Position numbers and translations under genes: made by a program
Origin: Makana argininalis_A
GTDB taxonomy: Bacteria > Pseudomonadota > Gammaproteobacteria > Enterobacterales > Enterobacteriaceae
Reading direction: 5' to 3'
Assembly: GCA_044442745.1 (NCBI GenBank)
Contig: JBISJS010000001.1
Span: forward strand, 62,001 to 126,000
DNA length: 64,000 nucleotides
The notes under the pieces: generated by a model
Seen by the model: only the letters and a program-made list of their open reading frames with translations
Database searches by the model: none
What the model was told of the DNA's origin: nothing
Shown here: positions 46,381 to 56,337 of the stretch, in pieces
Layout: each line of letters begins with the position of its first letter
How positions within the stretch are numbered: the stretch's first letter is position 1

Positions 46381-49032
46381 TTACAAACGAGGGTTATTTT
46401 TTTCAGAATTAATTCCAAATTTTTTAATAGTTTTTAAAATTAAATCAGAATTAATATCTCTATTTTTATATAAAACATTAAGTGCTGCAATAACAATATA
46501 TCTTTTGTCTATTTCAAAATGATTTCTTAAATTTTTTCTACTATCAGATAAACCAAAACCATCAGTACCAAGAACATGAAATTCTTTAGATGGAATAAAT
46601 TTTCTTATTTGTTCAGCATATATTTTCATATAATCAGTAGATGCAACTATAGGTGCATTATTTAATATTTTGGTTAAAAAAGGTTTTTTAGGTTTTTTAT
46701 TTGGATGTAACAGATTCCAACGATCGCAGTCTTGACCGTTTCTAGCTAATTCAGTAAAAGAAGTAACACTGTAAACATAAGTTTTTATATCAAATTCTAC
46801 AGATAATATTTTTGCTGCTTTTATAATTTCCTTAAGAATAGAACCAGAACCCATAAGTTGAACTTTACATTTATTACCATTAAATGTTTTTAATTTATAA
46901 ATACCTTTAATAATTCCTTTTTCTATATTATCAGGCATAGCAGGCATAAAATAATTTTCATTAGTTGTAGTAATATAATAATATATATTTTTAGGATTTT
47001 TTCCATACATTTTTATTAAGCCATCATGAACTATTACTGCCATTTCATAAGCATAAGCAGGATCATAAGAAACACAATTAGGTATTGTAAGAGAATGAAT
47101 ATGACTATGACCATCTTCATGTTGTAATCCTTCACCATTAAGAGTAGTTCTTCCTGATGTTGCTCCTATTAGAAATCCTCTTGCTTGTTGATCACCAGAG
47201 GCCCAAAATAGATCTCCGACTCTTTGAAAACCAAATATAGAATAATAAATATAGAAAGGAATAATAGGTAAATTATTAGTACTATAAGATGTAGCAGCTG
47301 CTAACCATGAAGATGCGGCACCAAGTTCGTTAATACCTTCTTGTAAAATTTGTCCTTTATTATATTCACGATAATAAGCAATTTGATCTTTATCTTGTGG
47401 GGTATAATTTTGTCCTTTTGAATTATAAATACCTATTTGTCTAAATAATCCTTCCATTCCAAAAGTTCTTGCTTCATCTGCTATAATAGGGACTATTTTA
47501 TCTTTAATAAATTTATTTTTAAGTAAAATATTTAATATTCTAACAAAAGCAATAGTGGTAGATATATTTTTTTTTTGTTCATTAAAAAGAGAAGAAAAAT
47601 CTTTTAAAGATGGTAAATTGATAGTTACAGTAGAATTTTTTAATCTTGAAGGGATATATCCATTAAGATATTTACGTCTTTCATGTAAATAATTATATTC
47701 ATCAGAATTTTTTTCAAAACTAATATATTTAAGTGATTTAATATCTTGATCATTTATATTATTTAAATTTAATCTTTCTTTAAAATAATTAAGATCATCT
47801 ATATTCATATTTTTAATTTGATGAGCTGTATTTATACTTTCACCACTTAAACCCATGCTGTAACCTTTAATAGTATGAAAAAGTATCACAACAGGTTTAA
47901 ATTTAACACTTTTTGCTTTTTTAATAGCAGCATATATTTTTTTAATATCATGACCACCACGATTTAAATTAAATATTTCATTATCGCTCATATTTTTAAC
48001 TAATTTTTTAGTTTCATTATATTTGCCAAAAAAATTTTTTCTTATGTAAGCACCATCTTTTGATTTTAATGTTTGATAGTCACCATCTAATGTTTCATTA
48101 ACTAATTGTATTAACTTTTTAGAATTATCTTTTTTAAATAAATCATCCCATAAATCACCCCATATTACTTTTATTACTTCCCATCCAGAACCTTTAAATA
48201 TATTTTCAAGTTCATTTATTATTTTACCATTACCAATTACTGGTCCATCAAGTCTTTGTAAATTACAATTAATTATAAAAATTAAATTATCTAATTTTTC
48301 ACGATAAGCAATATTTATAGCTCCTTTAGATTCAGGTTCATCCATTTCTCCATCACCTATAAATGCATAAACTGTTTGTTTTTTAGTATTTTTTAAATTT
48401 CTATTATTTAAATATTTTAAAAATTTAGCTTGATAAATAGCATTTATAGGACCTAATCCCATTGATACAGTTGGAAATTGCCAAAATTCTGGTAATAATT
48501 TGGGATGAGGATAAGATGGTAAACCATTACCATTTACTTCTTGTCTAAAATTATTTAATTGTTGTTCTGTTAATCTTCCTTCTAAAAATGCTCTTGAATA
48601 TATACCAGGAGATGTATGTCCTTGAAAATATATTATATCACCTTCAGTATTATAATTACTAGCTTTAAAAAAATGATTAAAACAGACTTCATATATATCC
48701 GCAATAGATTGAAATGATGCTATATGACCCCCAAGATCTATTTTTTTTTTAGATGCATTTAATACTATCATTACAGCATTCCATCTAACAAATGAACAAA
48801 TTTTTTTTTCAATTTCTATATTTCCTGGATAAACAGGTTCATCTTTTAAAGAAATAGTATTTATATAATTTTTATTATTAAAATATATTTTTTCTTTGTA
48901 AATTTTTTTTAAAACCATATTAATTATAAATTTAGCTCGTTCAATGCCTTCTTCTTTAATAACAGAATCAATTGATTGTAACCATTCTTTTGTTTCAATA
49001 GGGTCTATATCAGATAATAAATCATTATCCAT
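46381..49032 (-). CDS. aceE: Pyruvate dehydrogenase E1 component
   Basis: Thiamine-diphosphate enzyme that decarboxylates pyruvate and acetylates the lipoyl group of AceF. It has 883 residues (E. coli 887). The ThDP motif runs from GDGEMDEPESKGAI to the asparagine-containing FIINCNLQRLDGPV at about 230-260. The segments GHTSPGIYSRAFLEGRL, VPIIADEARTFGMEGLFRQIGIY and RTTLNGEGLQHEDGHS are nearly unchanged. AAGGAAA precedes the ATG. aceF begins 20 bp after the stop. pdhR, the upstream regulator in E. coli, is absent; fabB lies divergently instead. Confidence 0.97.
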   Translation of the reverse strand: MDNDLLSDIDPIETKEWLQSIDSVIKEEGIERAKFIINMVLKKIYKEKIYFNNKNYINTISLKDEPVYPGNIEIEKKICSFVRWNAVMIVLNASKKKIDLGGHIASFQSIADIYEVCFNHFFKASNYNTEGDIIYFQGHTSPGIYSRAFLEGRLTEQQLNNFRQEVNGNGLPSYPHPKLLPEFWQFPTVSMGLGPINAIYQAKFLKYLNNRNLKNTKKQTVYAFIGDGEMDEPESKGAINIAYREKLDNLIFIINCNLQRLDGPVIGNGKIINELENIFKGSGWEVIKVIWGDLWDDLFKKDNSKKLIQLVNETLDGDYQTLKSKDGAYIRKNFFGKYNETKKLVKNMSDNEIFNLNRGGHDIKKIYAAIKKAKSVKFKPVVILFHTIKGYSMGLSGESINTAHQIKNMNIDDLNYFKERLNLNNINDQDIKSLKYISFEKNSDEYNYLHERRKYLNGYIPSRLKNSTVTINLPSLKDFSSLFNEQKKNISTTIAFVRILNILLKNKFIKDKIVPIIADEARTFGMEGLFRQIGIYNSKGQNYTPQDKDQIAYYREYNKGQILQEGINELGAASSWLAAATSYSTNNLPIIPFYIYYSIFGFQRVGDLFWASGDQQARGFLIGATSGRTTLNGEGLQHEDGHSHIHSLTIPNCVSYDPAYAYEMAVIVHDGLIKMYGKNPKNIYYYITTTNENYFMPAMPDNIEKGIIKGIYKLKTFNGNKCKVQLMGSGSILKEIIKAAKILSVEFDIKTYVYSVTSFTELARNGQDCDRWNLLHPNKKPKKPFLTKILNNAPIVASTDYMKIYAEQIRKFIPSKEFHVLGTDGFGLSDSRKNLRNHFEIDKRYIVIAALNVLYKNRDINSDLILKTIKKFGINSEKNNPRL

Positions 49033-49206
49033 TTATATTTCCTTTTTAATGTTTAAAATTTTATACAATTTATTTATATTAATAAATATTCATTTTATTA
49101 TATATATAATATATTATATAAAAATTTTATTTAATAAAAAAAATTAATTTTATTAAATTTTTTAAAAAAAATATTATTTTTTTAATTTAAAATAATTGGT
49201 TACAAT

Positions 49207-50409
49207 ATGAAACGAGCTGTAATTACAGGTTTAGGAATAATATCAAGTATTGGAAATAATAAAAATGAAATTTTAAATTCATTAATAAATGGTAAATCTG
49301 GTATTATTTTTTCGAAAAAATTTAAAAAATATGGTATGAAAAGTAATGTTTGTGGAAATATAAAATTAAATAAAAAAATAAAAATAGATAGAAAACTGTT
49401 TAGATTTATGAATAAATCATCCATATACTCTGTTATATCTATGATAGATGCAATTAAAGATGCTAATCTTAATACATCTATGATATCAAATGATCGAACT
49501 GGTATTATTGTTGGATCTGGAATTGGATTTTGTGATTATGAAAATCATTTATCATTTTCTTTTAATAAAAGAAAAATAAATCCATATATTTTAATAAAAT
49601 CTATGCCGTCAATAATATCAGCATGCTTGGGTATATATTTTAAAATAAAAGGAATAAATTATTCAATTAGTTCTGCATGCTCTACATCTTCTAATTGTAT
49701 TGGAAATGCTATGGAAATTATTAATCTAGGAAAACAAGATATTATATTTGCTGGTGGTGCAGATGAATTATGTTTAGAGGTTGCTGATAAATTCGATTCT
49801 ATAAATTTATTATCAAAAAATTTTAATAACAAACCTAAACAATCTTCTTGTCCTTATGATATAAATCGTGATGGTTTTGTTATATCAGGAGGGTCTGGTA
49901 TTATAGTAATAGAAGAATTAAATCATGCATTAAAAAGAGGTGCTAATATTTATTCTGAAATAATAGGTTACGGATCATCATCAGATGGTAAATATATGTT
50001 ATATCCGTCTGGCGAAGGTTCTTTAAATTGCATGAAAAAAGCAATACAAAATATTAATTTTCCTATTGATTATATAAATACTCACGGTACTTCAACTATT
50101 ATAGGTGATGTAGTAGAATTACTTTCGATTAAAAAAATTTTTTATTCTAAAATACCTTATATTTCTTCTACTAAATCTATGACAGGTCATTCTCTTGGAG
50201 CTTCAGGGGTTCATGAAATTATTTTTACAATTTTAATGTTAAAAAATAATTTTATCGCACCAAGTATCAATATATTTAAAATAGATCCAAAAATCATAAG
50301 TATGAATATAATTACTAAAACTAAATATTTGAAATTTAATACAGCAATGATTAACAATTTCGGATTTGGTGGTGTTAATGTATCAATTGTAATTAAAAAA
50401 TATATTTAA
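49207..50409 (+). CDS. fabB: 3-oxoacyl-ACP synthase I
   Basis: Condensing enzyme of fatty acid elongation that, in E. coli, is also required for unsaturated fatty acids. It has 400 residues (E. coli 406). The start MKRAVITGLGIISSIGNN is nearly identical to FabB. The Cys-His-His triad is C158 (in SSACSTSS), H293 (in NTHGTST) and H328 (in MTGHSLGASG); the final FGFGGVNVS glycine-rich loop is present. FabB rather than FabF is supported by the N-terminus and by the active-site context. It is divergent from aceE; a G/C-containing hairpin follows its stop. Confidence 0.97.
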   Translation: MKRAVITGLGIISSIGNNKNEILNSLINGKSGIIFSKKFKKYGMKSNVCGNIKLNKKIKIDRKLFRFMNKSSIYSVISMIDAIKDANLNTSMISNDRTGIIVGSGIGFCDYENHLSFSFNKRKINPYILIKSMPSIISACLGIYFKIKGINYSISSACSTSSNCIGNAMEIINLGKQDIIFAGGADELCLEVADKFDSINLLSKNFNNKPKQSSCPYDINRDGFVISGGSGIIVIEELNHALKRGANIYSEIIGYGSSSDGKYMLYPSGEGSLNCMKKAIQNINFPIDYINTHGTSTIIGDVVELLSIKKIFYSKIPYISSTKSMTGHSLGASGVHEIIFTILMLKNNFIAPSINIFKIDPKIISMNIITKTKYLKFNTAMINNFGFGGVNVSIVIKKYI

Positions 50410-50492
50410 ATATTAATATAAAATAATATTGCATATATTTATATAAATTTATTATTTATAATAATATTTAAAGTATTAGATTAATAATATAA

Positions 50493-50519
50493 TTTCTGCG
50501 GAAAAACTTACCGCAGAAA
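50493..50519. terminator. Hairpin between convergent fabB and ndh
   Basis: TTTCTGCGG (50493-50501) pairs perfectly with CCGCAGAAA (50511-50519) around a 9-nt loop. The CTGCGG core stands out in otherwise A/T DNA. A-rich and T-rich flanks fit termination from both sides, placed 84 bp after fabB and 56 bp after ndh. Confidence 0.75.
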
Positions 50520-50574
50520 AATCAATTAAATAAATTTTTAAAAAATTTAAAAAATCAATATATTTATAATTAAA

Positions 50575-51879
50575 TTAATAAAGTTTTACATTAGGTTTTA
50601 ATTTTTTATTAATAAAATCACTAATTATTATTAGAATTGTTTTTATATAACCATATAAAGAAATTTGATATATCCTATATATAGATATATAAAATAATCG
50701 TGCAAGCTTACCTTTTATAAAAATATTTTTTTTAATTAAATTATTAATAAAAATCCCAAATGAATTAAATTTTGATAATGAAATAAAAGTACCACTATCT
50801 TGATATGTATATTTTATTAATGATTTATTATTAATAATCGATAAAATATTTTTATATAAAATTGAAGCCATTTGATTAGCTGCTTGAGCTCTTGGAGGTG
50901 AAATAACACCATTATTACATATACAATATGAACAATCACCTATAGCAAATATATAATCATCTATAGTTGTTTGAAGAGTTTGTTTAACTATTATTTGATT
51001 TATATTATTAGTTTTTAAGCCAGATATTTTTTTAATAAAATCTGGAGCTTTAATACCAGCAGTCCATATCATTATATCTGATTTAATATATTTCTTATCT
51101 TTTGTATATAATGCAAAAGGATCTACTTTGATAACCATAGTATTTGTTAAAATATTTATTCCTATATTTTTTAATTCTTTTGTTGCACCATCAGAGATTT
51201 TTTTATTAAATGATGGTAAAATATTTTTTCCAGCTTCTAATAATGTTATTTTTAGTAATTTATTACTAAATTTATTTGATTTATATTTTTTAAATTCATT
51301 AAATGTATTTAATATTTCAGATGAAAGCTCTACACCTGTGGCTCCTCCACCTATAATTGATATTTTTATTTTTTTTTTATTTTTATTATTGAAATAAAAT
51401 TTATTAAAAATATTGATTATATCTTTGTTAATATTTTTAGCTTGATTAATATCATCAAGAAATTTACAATTTTCTTTTACACCTTTTATATTAAAATCAT
51501 TAGATGTACTACCTACAGATATAACCAAAATATCATATAATATTTTTCTTTTTTTAGATATTAAAATACCATTATTATCAATAATTTCACCTAATAAAAT
51601 ATTTTTATTAATACGATCAATATCTATCATTGTTCCTACTTCAAATTTAAAATGATTATTTTTAGCATGATATAAATAATTTAAAGAATGAATATTTTCA
51701 TCAATAGAACCTGATGCAACTTCATGTAACAGTGGTTTCCACAAATAATTAGGATTTTTATCAATTAAAGTAATACTTATTTGTTTATTTTTTTTAAATT
51801 TTTTCCCTAAATTTGTAGATAGTTTTAAACCCCCAATTCCTCCACCTATAATTACTATTTTTTTAATTTTTTTATTCAA
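50575..51879 (-). CDS. ndh: Type II NADH dehydrogenase
   Basis: Single-subunit membrane-associated FAD enzyme passing electrons from NADH to quinone without pumping protons. Length is 434 residues, equal to E. coli. The FAD motif IIGGGIGGLKL at 10-20, LWKPLLHEVASGS, the NADH motif IIGGGATGVELSSE, the ATGIKAPD-like WTAGIKAPD and the C-terminal LARLFYISIYRIYQISLYGYIKT amphipathic membrane-binding stretch are kept. The start is TTG at 51879, seven bases after a GAGG; MNKKIKKIVIIGGG aligns with the E. coli N-terminus and no ATG is closer. Confidence 0.96.
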   Translation of the reverse strand: MNKKIKKIVIIGGGIGGLKLSTNLGKKFKKNKQISITLIDKNPNYLWKPLLHEVASGSIDENIHSLNYLYHAKNNHFKFEVGTMIDIDRINKNILLGEIIDNNGILISKKRKILYDILVISVGSTSNDFNIKGVKENCKFLDDINQAKNINKDIINIFNKFYFNNKNKKKIKISIIGGGATGVELSSEILNTFNEFKKYKSNKFSNKLLKITLLEAGKNILPSFNKKISDGATKELKNIGINILTNTMVIKVDPFALYTKDKKYIKSDIMIWTAGIKAPDFIKKISGLKTNNINQIIVKQTLQTTIDDYIFAIGDCSYCICNNGVISPPRAQAANQMASILYKNILSIINNKSLIKYTYQDSGTFISLSKFNSFGIFINNLIKKNIFIKGKLARLFYISIYRIYQISLYGYIKTILIIISDFINKKLKPNVKLY

Positions 51880-51967
51880 AAAAAAACCTCTTTTTAAAAA
51901 TTTATATAATTTATTTTAATTTTTTAAAATATATTTTATATTTGTTAAGATATTTTTAATATTTAAA

Positions 51968-52540
51968 TTATTTTAAATTAAATTTATTGAAGTTATGCTT
52001 AGTAATATCTATTACCTTTTTAATTTTAGGAAATTTACTAATTATTTTTCTTTCTACTTCATTTTTAAAAGTATATTTAATCATTGAACATCCTTGACAG
52101 TTACCATAAAATTTAACTAATACGATCATATCAAATGTAATTTTAATTAATTTTAAATATCCTCCATGATTTATCAATTGTGGTTTAATAACTTCTTTTA
52201 TAAATTTTTTTAATTTAATTAAAAAAGATTTATTTTTATTAATTTTATTATTTTTTAAATTTGGAATTTTTACAATTAATTTATAATTTAAATTTTTATA
52301 AATTAAATCTATTTTTGAATTTTTTAAATAATTAATTGATAAAAAATCTACATAGATAAAAAATTTTAAAAAATTAATTTTAATATCATTTTTTTTAATT
52401 TCTTTTTTTGTACAATATTCAAATATACATTGATGTTTGTTTTTTTTTTTAATAATAGTTATTTTTATATTTGTTTTTTCTTTTTTTAAAGATAACAAAT
52501 TATATAAGTATTTTTTAGCAGAATATGTAATATTTATCAT
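51968..52540 (-). CDS. nfuA: Fe-S biogenesis protein NfuA
   Basis: NfuA carries a 4Fe-4S cluster at a dimer interface and delivers it to apo-proteins such as aconitase and lipoyl synthase. It has 190 residues (E. coli 191). The C-terminal Nfu domain is conserved: IKPQLINHGGYL, then GNCQGCSM with the ligands C148 and C151, then ISKFPKIKKVIDITKH. The N-terminal degenerate A-type domain (1-90) is much diverged and Lys-rich. Lipoylation needed by AceF would depend on such Fe-S delivery. A 16-bp A/T hairpin lies upstream of the start. Confidence 0.94.
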   Translation of the reverse strand: MINITYSAKKYLYNLLSLKKEKTNIKITIIKKKNKHQCIFEYCTKKEIKKNDIKINFLKFFIYVDFLSINYLKNSKIDLIYKNLNYKLIVKIPNLKNNKINKNKSFLIKLKKFIKEVIKPQLINHGGYLKLIKITFDMIVLVKFYGNCQGCSMIKYTFKNEVERKIISKFPKIKKVIDITKHNFNKFNLK

Positions 52541-52854
52541 TTAAATTAATGTAATTAAATATTAAAAGTTATTAAATAATTTATAATTAAATATTAAATT
52601 ATAAATTATTTATTATTTTATTTGCAATAATATATGTTTATATAAATAATATATGAATTTTTTTAAAAAAAGATTGATTATATTGTTTTTTAATATTTAT
52701 AAATTTAATTATTAATAATTAAATATTTAAGTACAATATAATTTCATAATTAATTTAAATAAAAAAATTTATGTTATAATTATTAAAAAATTTTAATAAT
52801 TATAAAAATTAATTATTTAATATATTTAAAATTAAATTTATTATTAAAATATAA
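52541..52854. other. Divergent spacer between nfuA and zitB, with a 16-bp hairpin
   Basis: A 314-bp A/T spacer. Arms 52573-52588 and 52597-52612 are a perfect 16-bp all-A/T inverted repeat with an 8-nt loop, in the leader region of nfuA. No genes are recognised. Confidence 0.45.
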
Positions 52855-53775
52855 ATGGTAATTAAATTAATGAATATTAAAAAACAATATAATTTTGAAA
52901 CTACAAAGTTGGATTTTAATAAATCAAAAATAAACAAACGTTTAATGGCTGCCGTTATAATTACTTTTATATTTATGATTATTGAAGCTATAGGAGGCTG
53001 GTTTGCAGGTTCTTTATCATTATTAACTGATGCGGGTCATATGCTTACAGATTCAACTTCTTTATTTATGTCATTATTAGCATCTTACTATTCCCTTAAA
53101 AAACCTAATAAAAAATATACTTTTGGTTATTTACGTTTAAATACTATAGCGGCTTTTATAAATTCTATATTAATGTTATTTATAACTCTTATAATTATAG
53201 TAGAAGCTACTAATAGATTTTTTCATCCAAAACCTATAGAAAGTTGTACAATGATAATAAGTTCAACTATAGGTATTATAGCAAATATAACGTCTTTTTT
53301 ATTAATAAATAAAAGTGGATCAAATAATATTGCTATACGATATGCTGCAATACATGTTTTTGGTGATTTTATTGGATCTATATGTTCAGTTATAGTTGCA
53401 TTAGTAATTTTTTATAAAAATTATTTATTTGTTGATCCTTTATTATCTATATTGGTATCTATTGTTGTAATAATAAGTGGATTTTCATTAATAAAAGAAA
53501 GTACATATGAATTACTTGAATGTTCACCTGATAATTTTGATGTTGATAAATTAAAAAACAAAATTAAATTTAATATTAAAGAGATTGATAATATTTATAA
53601 TATGCATTTGTGGAAAATAGGTGAAAAAATAATATTAATATTTAATGTTACATTAATTATTAATTGTGATTCTATTTATGTTATTAATTGTATTAAAAAA
53701 TATTTATTTGATAAATATCATATTAAATATACTACTATACAAATAGATTATTTTAATAACTTAAACAAATGTTAA
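52855..53775 (+). CDS. zitB: Cation diffusion facilitator, zinc exporter ZitB type
   Basis: Inner-membrane proton/zinc antiporter family. It has 306 residues (E. coli ZitB 313) with six predicted membrane segments in about 28-220 and a cytoplasmic C-terminal metal-regulatory domain. The transport-site ligands are in DAGHMLTD (H62, D66) and HVFGD (H167, D171). The sequence tracks E. coli ZitB throughout (GWFAGSLSLLTDAGHMLTD, FGYLRLNTIAAF). The His-rich N- and C-terminal tails of ZitB are missing. An ATG at 52870 is an alternative start. It is the only membrane transporter in the window. Its last six codons form the left arm of a 52-bp palindrome. Confidence 0.9.
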   Translation: MVIKLMNIKKQYNFETTKLDFNKSKINKRLMAAVIITFIFMIIEAIGGWFAGSLSLLTDAGHMLTDSTSLFMSLLASYYSLKKPNKKYTFGYLRLNTIAAFINSILMLFITLIIIVEATNRFFHPKPIESCTMIISSTIGIIANITSFLLINKSGSNNIAIRYAAIHVFGDFIGSICSVIVALVIFYKNYLFVDPLLSILVSIVVIISGFSLIKESTYELLECSPDNFDVDKLKNKIKFNIKEIDNIYNMHLWKIGEKIILIFNVTLIINCDSIYVINCIKKYLFDKYHIKYTTIQIDYFNNLNKC

Positions 53776-53808
53776 ATATATTAATATATTTAACATTTGT
53801 TTAAGTTA
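53757..53808. terminator. 52-bp perfect palindrome spanning the zitB stop codon
   Basis: The whole of 53757-53808 is self-complementary (26-bp arms, dyad centre in TTAA at 53781-53784). The left arm encodes the last zitB residues and its TAA stop; the right arm ends four bases before the ssb stop on the other strand. It would make an extended hairpin at the 3' end of both mRNAs, either as a bidirectional terminator or as an end protector. Confidence 0.75.
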
Positions 53809-53812
53809 ACCA

Positions 53813-54331
53813 CTAAAATGGAATATCTTCATCAAAATCTATATTTGAATCATTGTTAATATCAATATCATTTATATTTTTATTTAAATTAATTGATTTA
53901 TTTTTTAAAAATTCAGAATCTTTAAAATTTTTTTTAAAATCTAAGTCCAGTTTATTATTATTTTCATTATGGTCTTTATTTTTTTTATTTCCTAACATTT
54001 GCATTCTTCCATTCATATTGACTATTACTTCAGTGATATATTTATAATTTCCATTATTATCTTGCCATTTTCTTGTATGCAAAGAACCTTCAATATAAAC
54101 TTGAGAACCTTTGTGTAAATATTCACCTGCAATATCTGCTATTTTACCAAAAAAAACAACACGATGCCATTCTGTTTTTTCTCTTTTTTCTCCATTGTTT
54201 TTATCTTTCCATATTTCAGAAGTTGCTATTGAAATATTAACCATTGTTGAACCATTGATCATGCTTTTTATTTCAGGATCATTTCCTAATTTACCAATTA
54301 AAATTACTTTATTAATACCTCTTGTAGACAT
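53813..54331 (-). CDS. ssb: Single-stranded DNA-binding protein
   Basis: Homotetrameric SSB of replication and repair. It has 172 residues (E. coli 178). The OB-fold domain (1-112) begins STRGINKVILIGKLGNDPE and includes SEIWKDKNNGEKREKTEWHRVVFFGKIADIAGEYL-like residues in the expected order. The Gln/Gly/Pro-rich linker of E. coli is replaced by an Asn/Lys/Asp-rich one. The C-terminal tip DEDIPF, which recruits partner proteins, is retained, so protein-protein recruitment is still under selection. AAGGA precedes the ATG. Confidence 0.97.
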   Translation of the reverse strand: MSTRGINKVILIGKLGNDPEIKSMINGSTMVNISIATSEIWKDKNNGEKREKTEWHRVVFFGKIADIAGEYLHKGSQVYIEGSLHTRKWQDNNGNYKYITEVIVNMNGRMQMLGNKKNKDHNENNNKLDLDFKKNFKDSEFLKNKSINLNKNINDIDINNDSNIDFDEDIPF

Positions 54332-54444
54332 TATAACATTCCTTTTTTAAGAAAAATTGCTATAAATTATAAATTAATTTATAATAATATATTATATATT
54401 TACTATTTTATTATATCAATTATATTTTTTTAAAAAATATTAAA

Positions 54445-56337
54445 TTATTTTCTAATTTTTTGATAATAAATATTTTTTTTTAACCAAATTATTAATATAG
54501 ATATATCTGATTGTTTAATACCAGAAATTCTTGAAGCCTGACCTATTGAATAAGGTTTATAATAATTTAATTTATAATATGATTCATTTGATAATCCTTT
54601 TATTTTTTTAAAATTAATATTTTTTGGAAAAATATAATTTTCATTTATTTTTTTTTTAATTATTTCTTTATTTTGACGATTTATATATCCTTTATATTTG
54701 GCTTGTATTTCAATTTGTTTTGATATTTGTAAATTTTTTGATAAAGGTGAAAAACAATTTAAACAACTAAGTATTTTATAGTTTATTTCTGGACGACGTA
54801 AAATTTCTTTACAATTATATTTACGTGATAATGGTTTTTTAAGAATTAAATTTAATTTTTTAGCATCTTGACTTAGAGGATTTATCCAAATATCTTTTAT
54901 GCGTTGATTTTCTAAGATAATATCTTCTTTTTTTTTACAAAAAATTTTCCATCTTTTGTCGTCTATCATTCCAAATTTCCATCCTATTTCTGTTAAACGT
55001 AAATCAGCATTGTCTTCTCTTAAAATTAATCTATATTCTGACCTAGAAGTAAACATACGATAAGGTTCATTTGTTCCTAAAATACATAAATCATCTACTA
55101 ATACACCTAAATATGATTCATTTCTATTAGGCACCCAACCATCTTTTTCGTTAACAAATCTTGCTGCATTTAAACCTGCTAAAATACCTTGAGCTGCTGC
55201 TTCTTCATAACCTGTGGTTCCGTTGATTTGTCCAGCAAAAAAAAGACCATTTATTAATTTACTTTCGAGTGTAAGTTTAAGATCTCTAGGATCTAAAAAA
55301 CTATATTCTATTGCATAACCAGGTCTTGTTATTAAAGCATTTTCTAAACCATTAATTGAGTGTATTATTTTTAATTGTATATCTAATGAAAGACTTGTTG
55401 AAATACCATTTGGATAAATTTCATTACTTGTTAAACTTTCTGGTTCAAGAAAAATTTGATGACATTTATTATTTTTAAATCGTTCTACTTTTTCTTCGAT
55501 AGATGGACAATACCTTGGACCTATTCCTTCAATAATTCCTTTATAAATAGGACTGTTTTTAATATTTTTAGTAATTATTTCATGAGTGTTTTTATTAGTA
55601 TGTGTAATATAACAAGATGTTTGTTTAATCTTTTTTTTATTCACATTTATAAAAGAAAAAAAAGGAATTGGATTATCTCCAAATTGTATTTTCAATTTAT
55701 CAAAATTAATACTTCTTGAATCAATTCTAGGGGGTGTTCCTGTTTTTAATCTATTTATTTTAAATGGTAAATTATTTAAATATTTTAACAAAGAAATAGA
55801 AGATTTATTTCCAATTCTACCTCCTTTTAATTTAGACATTCCTATATGGATTTTACCATTTAAAAATGTACCCAAAGTTAATATTATAGCTTTTGAATAA
55901 AATTTATATCCTATTTTTGTAATAATACCTATTATGTTATTATTTTTAATTATTAATTTTGTTACTGTTTGTTGAAATATCATAAGATTTTTTTGATTAT
56001 TTATTTTTTTTATTATTTCTCTAGAATATATAATTCTATCTACTTGAACTCTTGTAGATCTTACAGCATGTCCTTTGCTTGAATTTAGAATTTTGAATTG
56101 AATACCTGATTTATCTGCTGCATTGGACATTACTCCACCCATTGCATCAATTTCTTTAACTAAATGCCCTTTACCTATGCCTCCAATTGATGGATTACAA
56201 GATAATTGACCTATGGTATCAATATTTTGTGTTATTAAAAGTGTTTTACATCCTATGCGTGCAGATGCCATAGATGCTTCTATTCCAGCATGACCTCCTC
56301 CGACAACAATTACTGCAAATGTATTATACTTATTCAT
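54445..56337 (-). CDS. mnmG: tRNA uridine 5-carboxymethylaminomethyl modification enzyme MnmG (GidA)
   Basis: With MnmE it makes the cmnm5 group at the wobble uridine of several tRNAs. It has 630 residues (E. coli 629). The FAD motif VVGGGHAGIEAS is at the N-terminus, followed by CNPSIGGIGKGHLVKEIDA; the GIGPRYCPSIEEKV, YAIEYSFLDPRDL and AGQINGTTGYEEAAAQG blocks are nearly unchanged. The C-terminal MnmE-interacting domain ends with GQASRISGIKQSDISILIIWL. AAGGAAT precedes the ATG. In E. coli oriC lies immediately upstream of mnmG. Confidence 0.97.
   Translation of the reverse strand: MNKYNTFAVIVVGGGHAGIEASMASARIGCKTLLITQNIDTIGQLSCNPSIGGIGKGHLVKEIDAMGGVMSNAADKSGIQFKILNSSKGHAVRSTRVQVDRIIYSREIIKKINNQKNLMIFQQTVTKLIIKNNNIIGIITKIGYKFYSKAIILTLGTFLNGKIHIGMSKLKGGRIGNKSSISLLKYLNNLPFKINRLKTGTPPRIDSRSINFDKLKIQFGDNPIPFFSFINVNKKKIKQTSCYITHTNKNTHEIITKNIKNSPIYKGIIEGIGPRYCPSIEEKVERFKNNKCHQIFLEPESLTSNEIYPNGISTSLSLDIQLKIIHSINGLENALITRPGYAIEYSFLDPRDLKLTLESKLINGLFFAGQINGTTGYEEAAAQGILAGLNAARFVNEKDGWVPNRNESYLGVLVDDLCILGTNEPYRMFTSRSEYRLILREDNADLRLTEIGWKFGMIDDKRWKIFCKKKEDIILENQRIKDIWINPLSQDAKKLNLILKKPLSRKYNCKEILRRPEINYKILSCLNCFSPLSKNLQISKQIEIQAKYKGYINRQNKEIIKKKINENYIFPKNINFKKIKGLSNESYYKLNYYKPYSIGQASRISGIKQSDISILIIWLKKNIYYQKIRK

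Noticed and set aside
8856..55719. Open frames of 60-90 codons antisense or out of frame to rplA, rplL, rpoB, rpoC, carB, lpd, aceF, ndh, ssb and mnmG
   Set aside because: Each lies in a strongly conserved gene on another frame and has no family motif or ribosome site.
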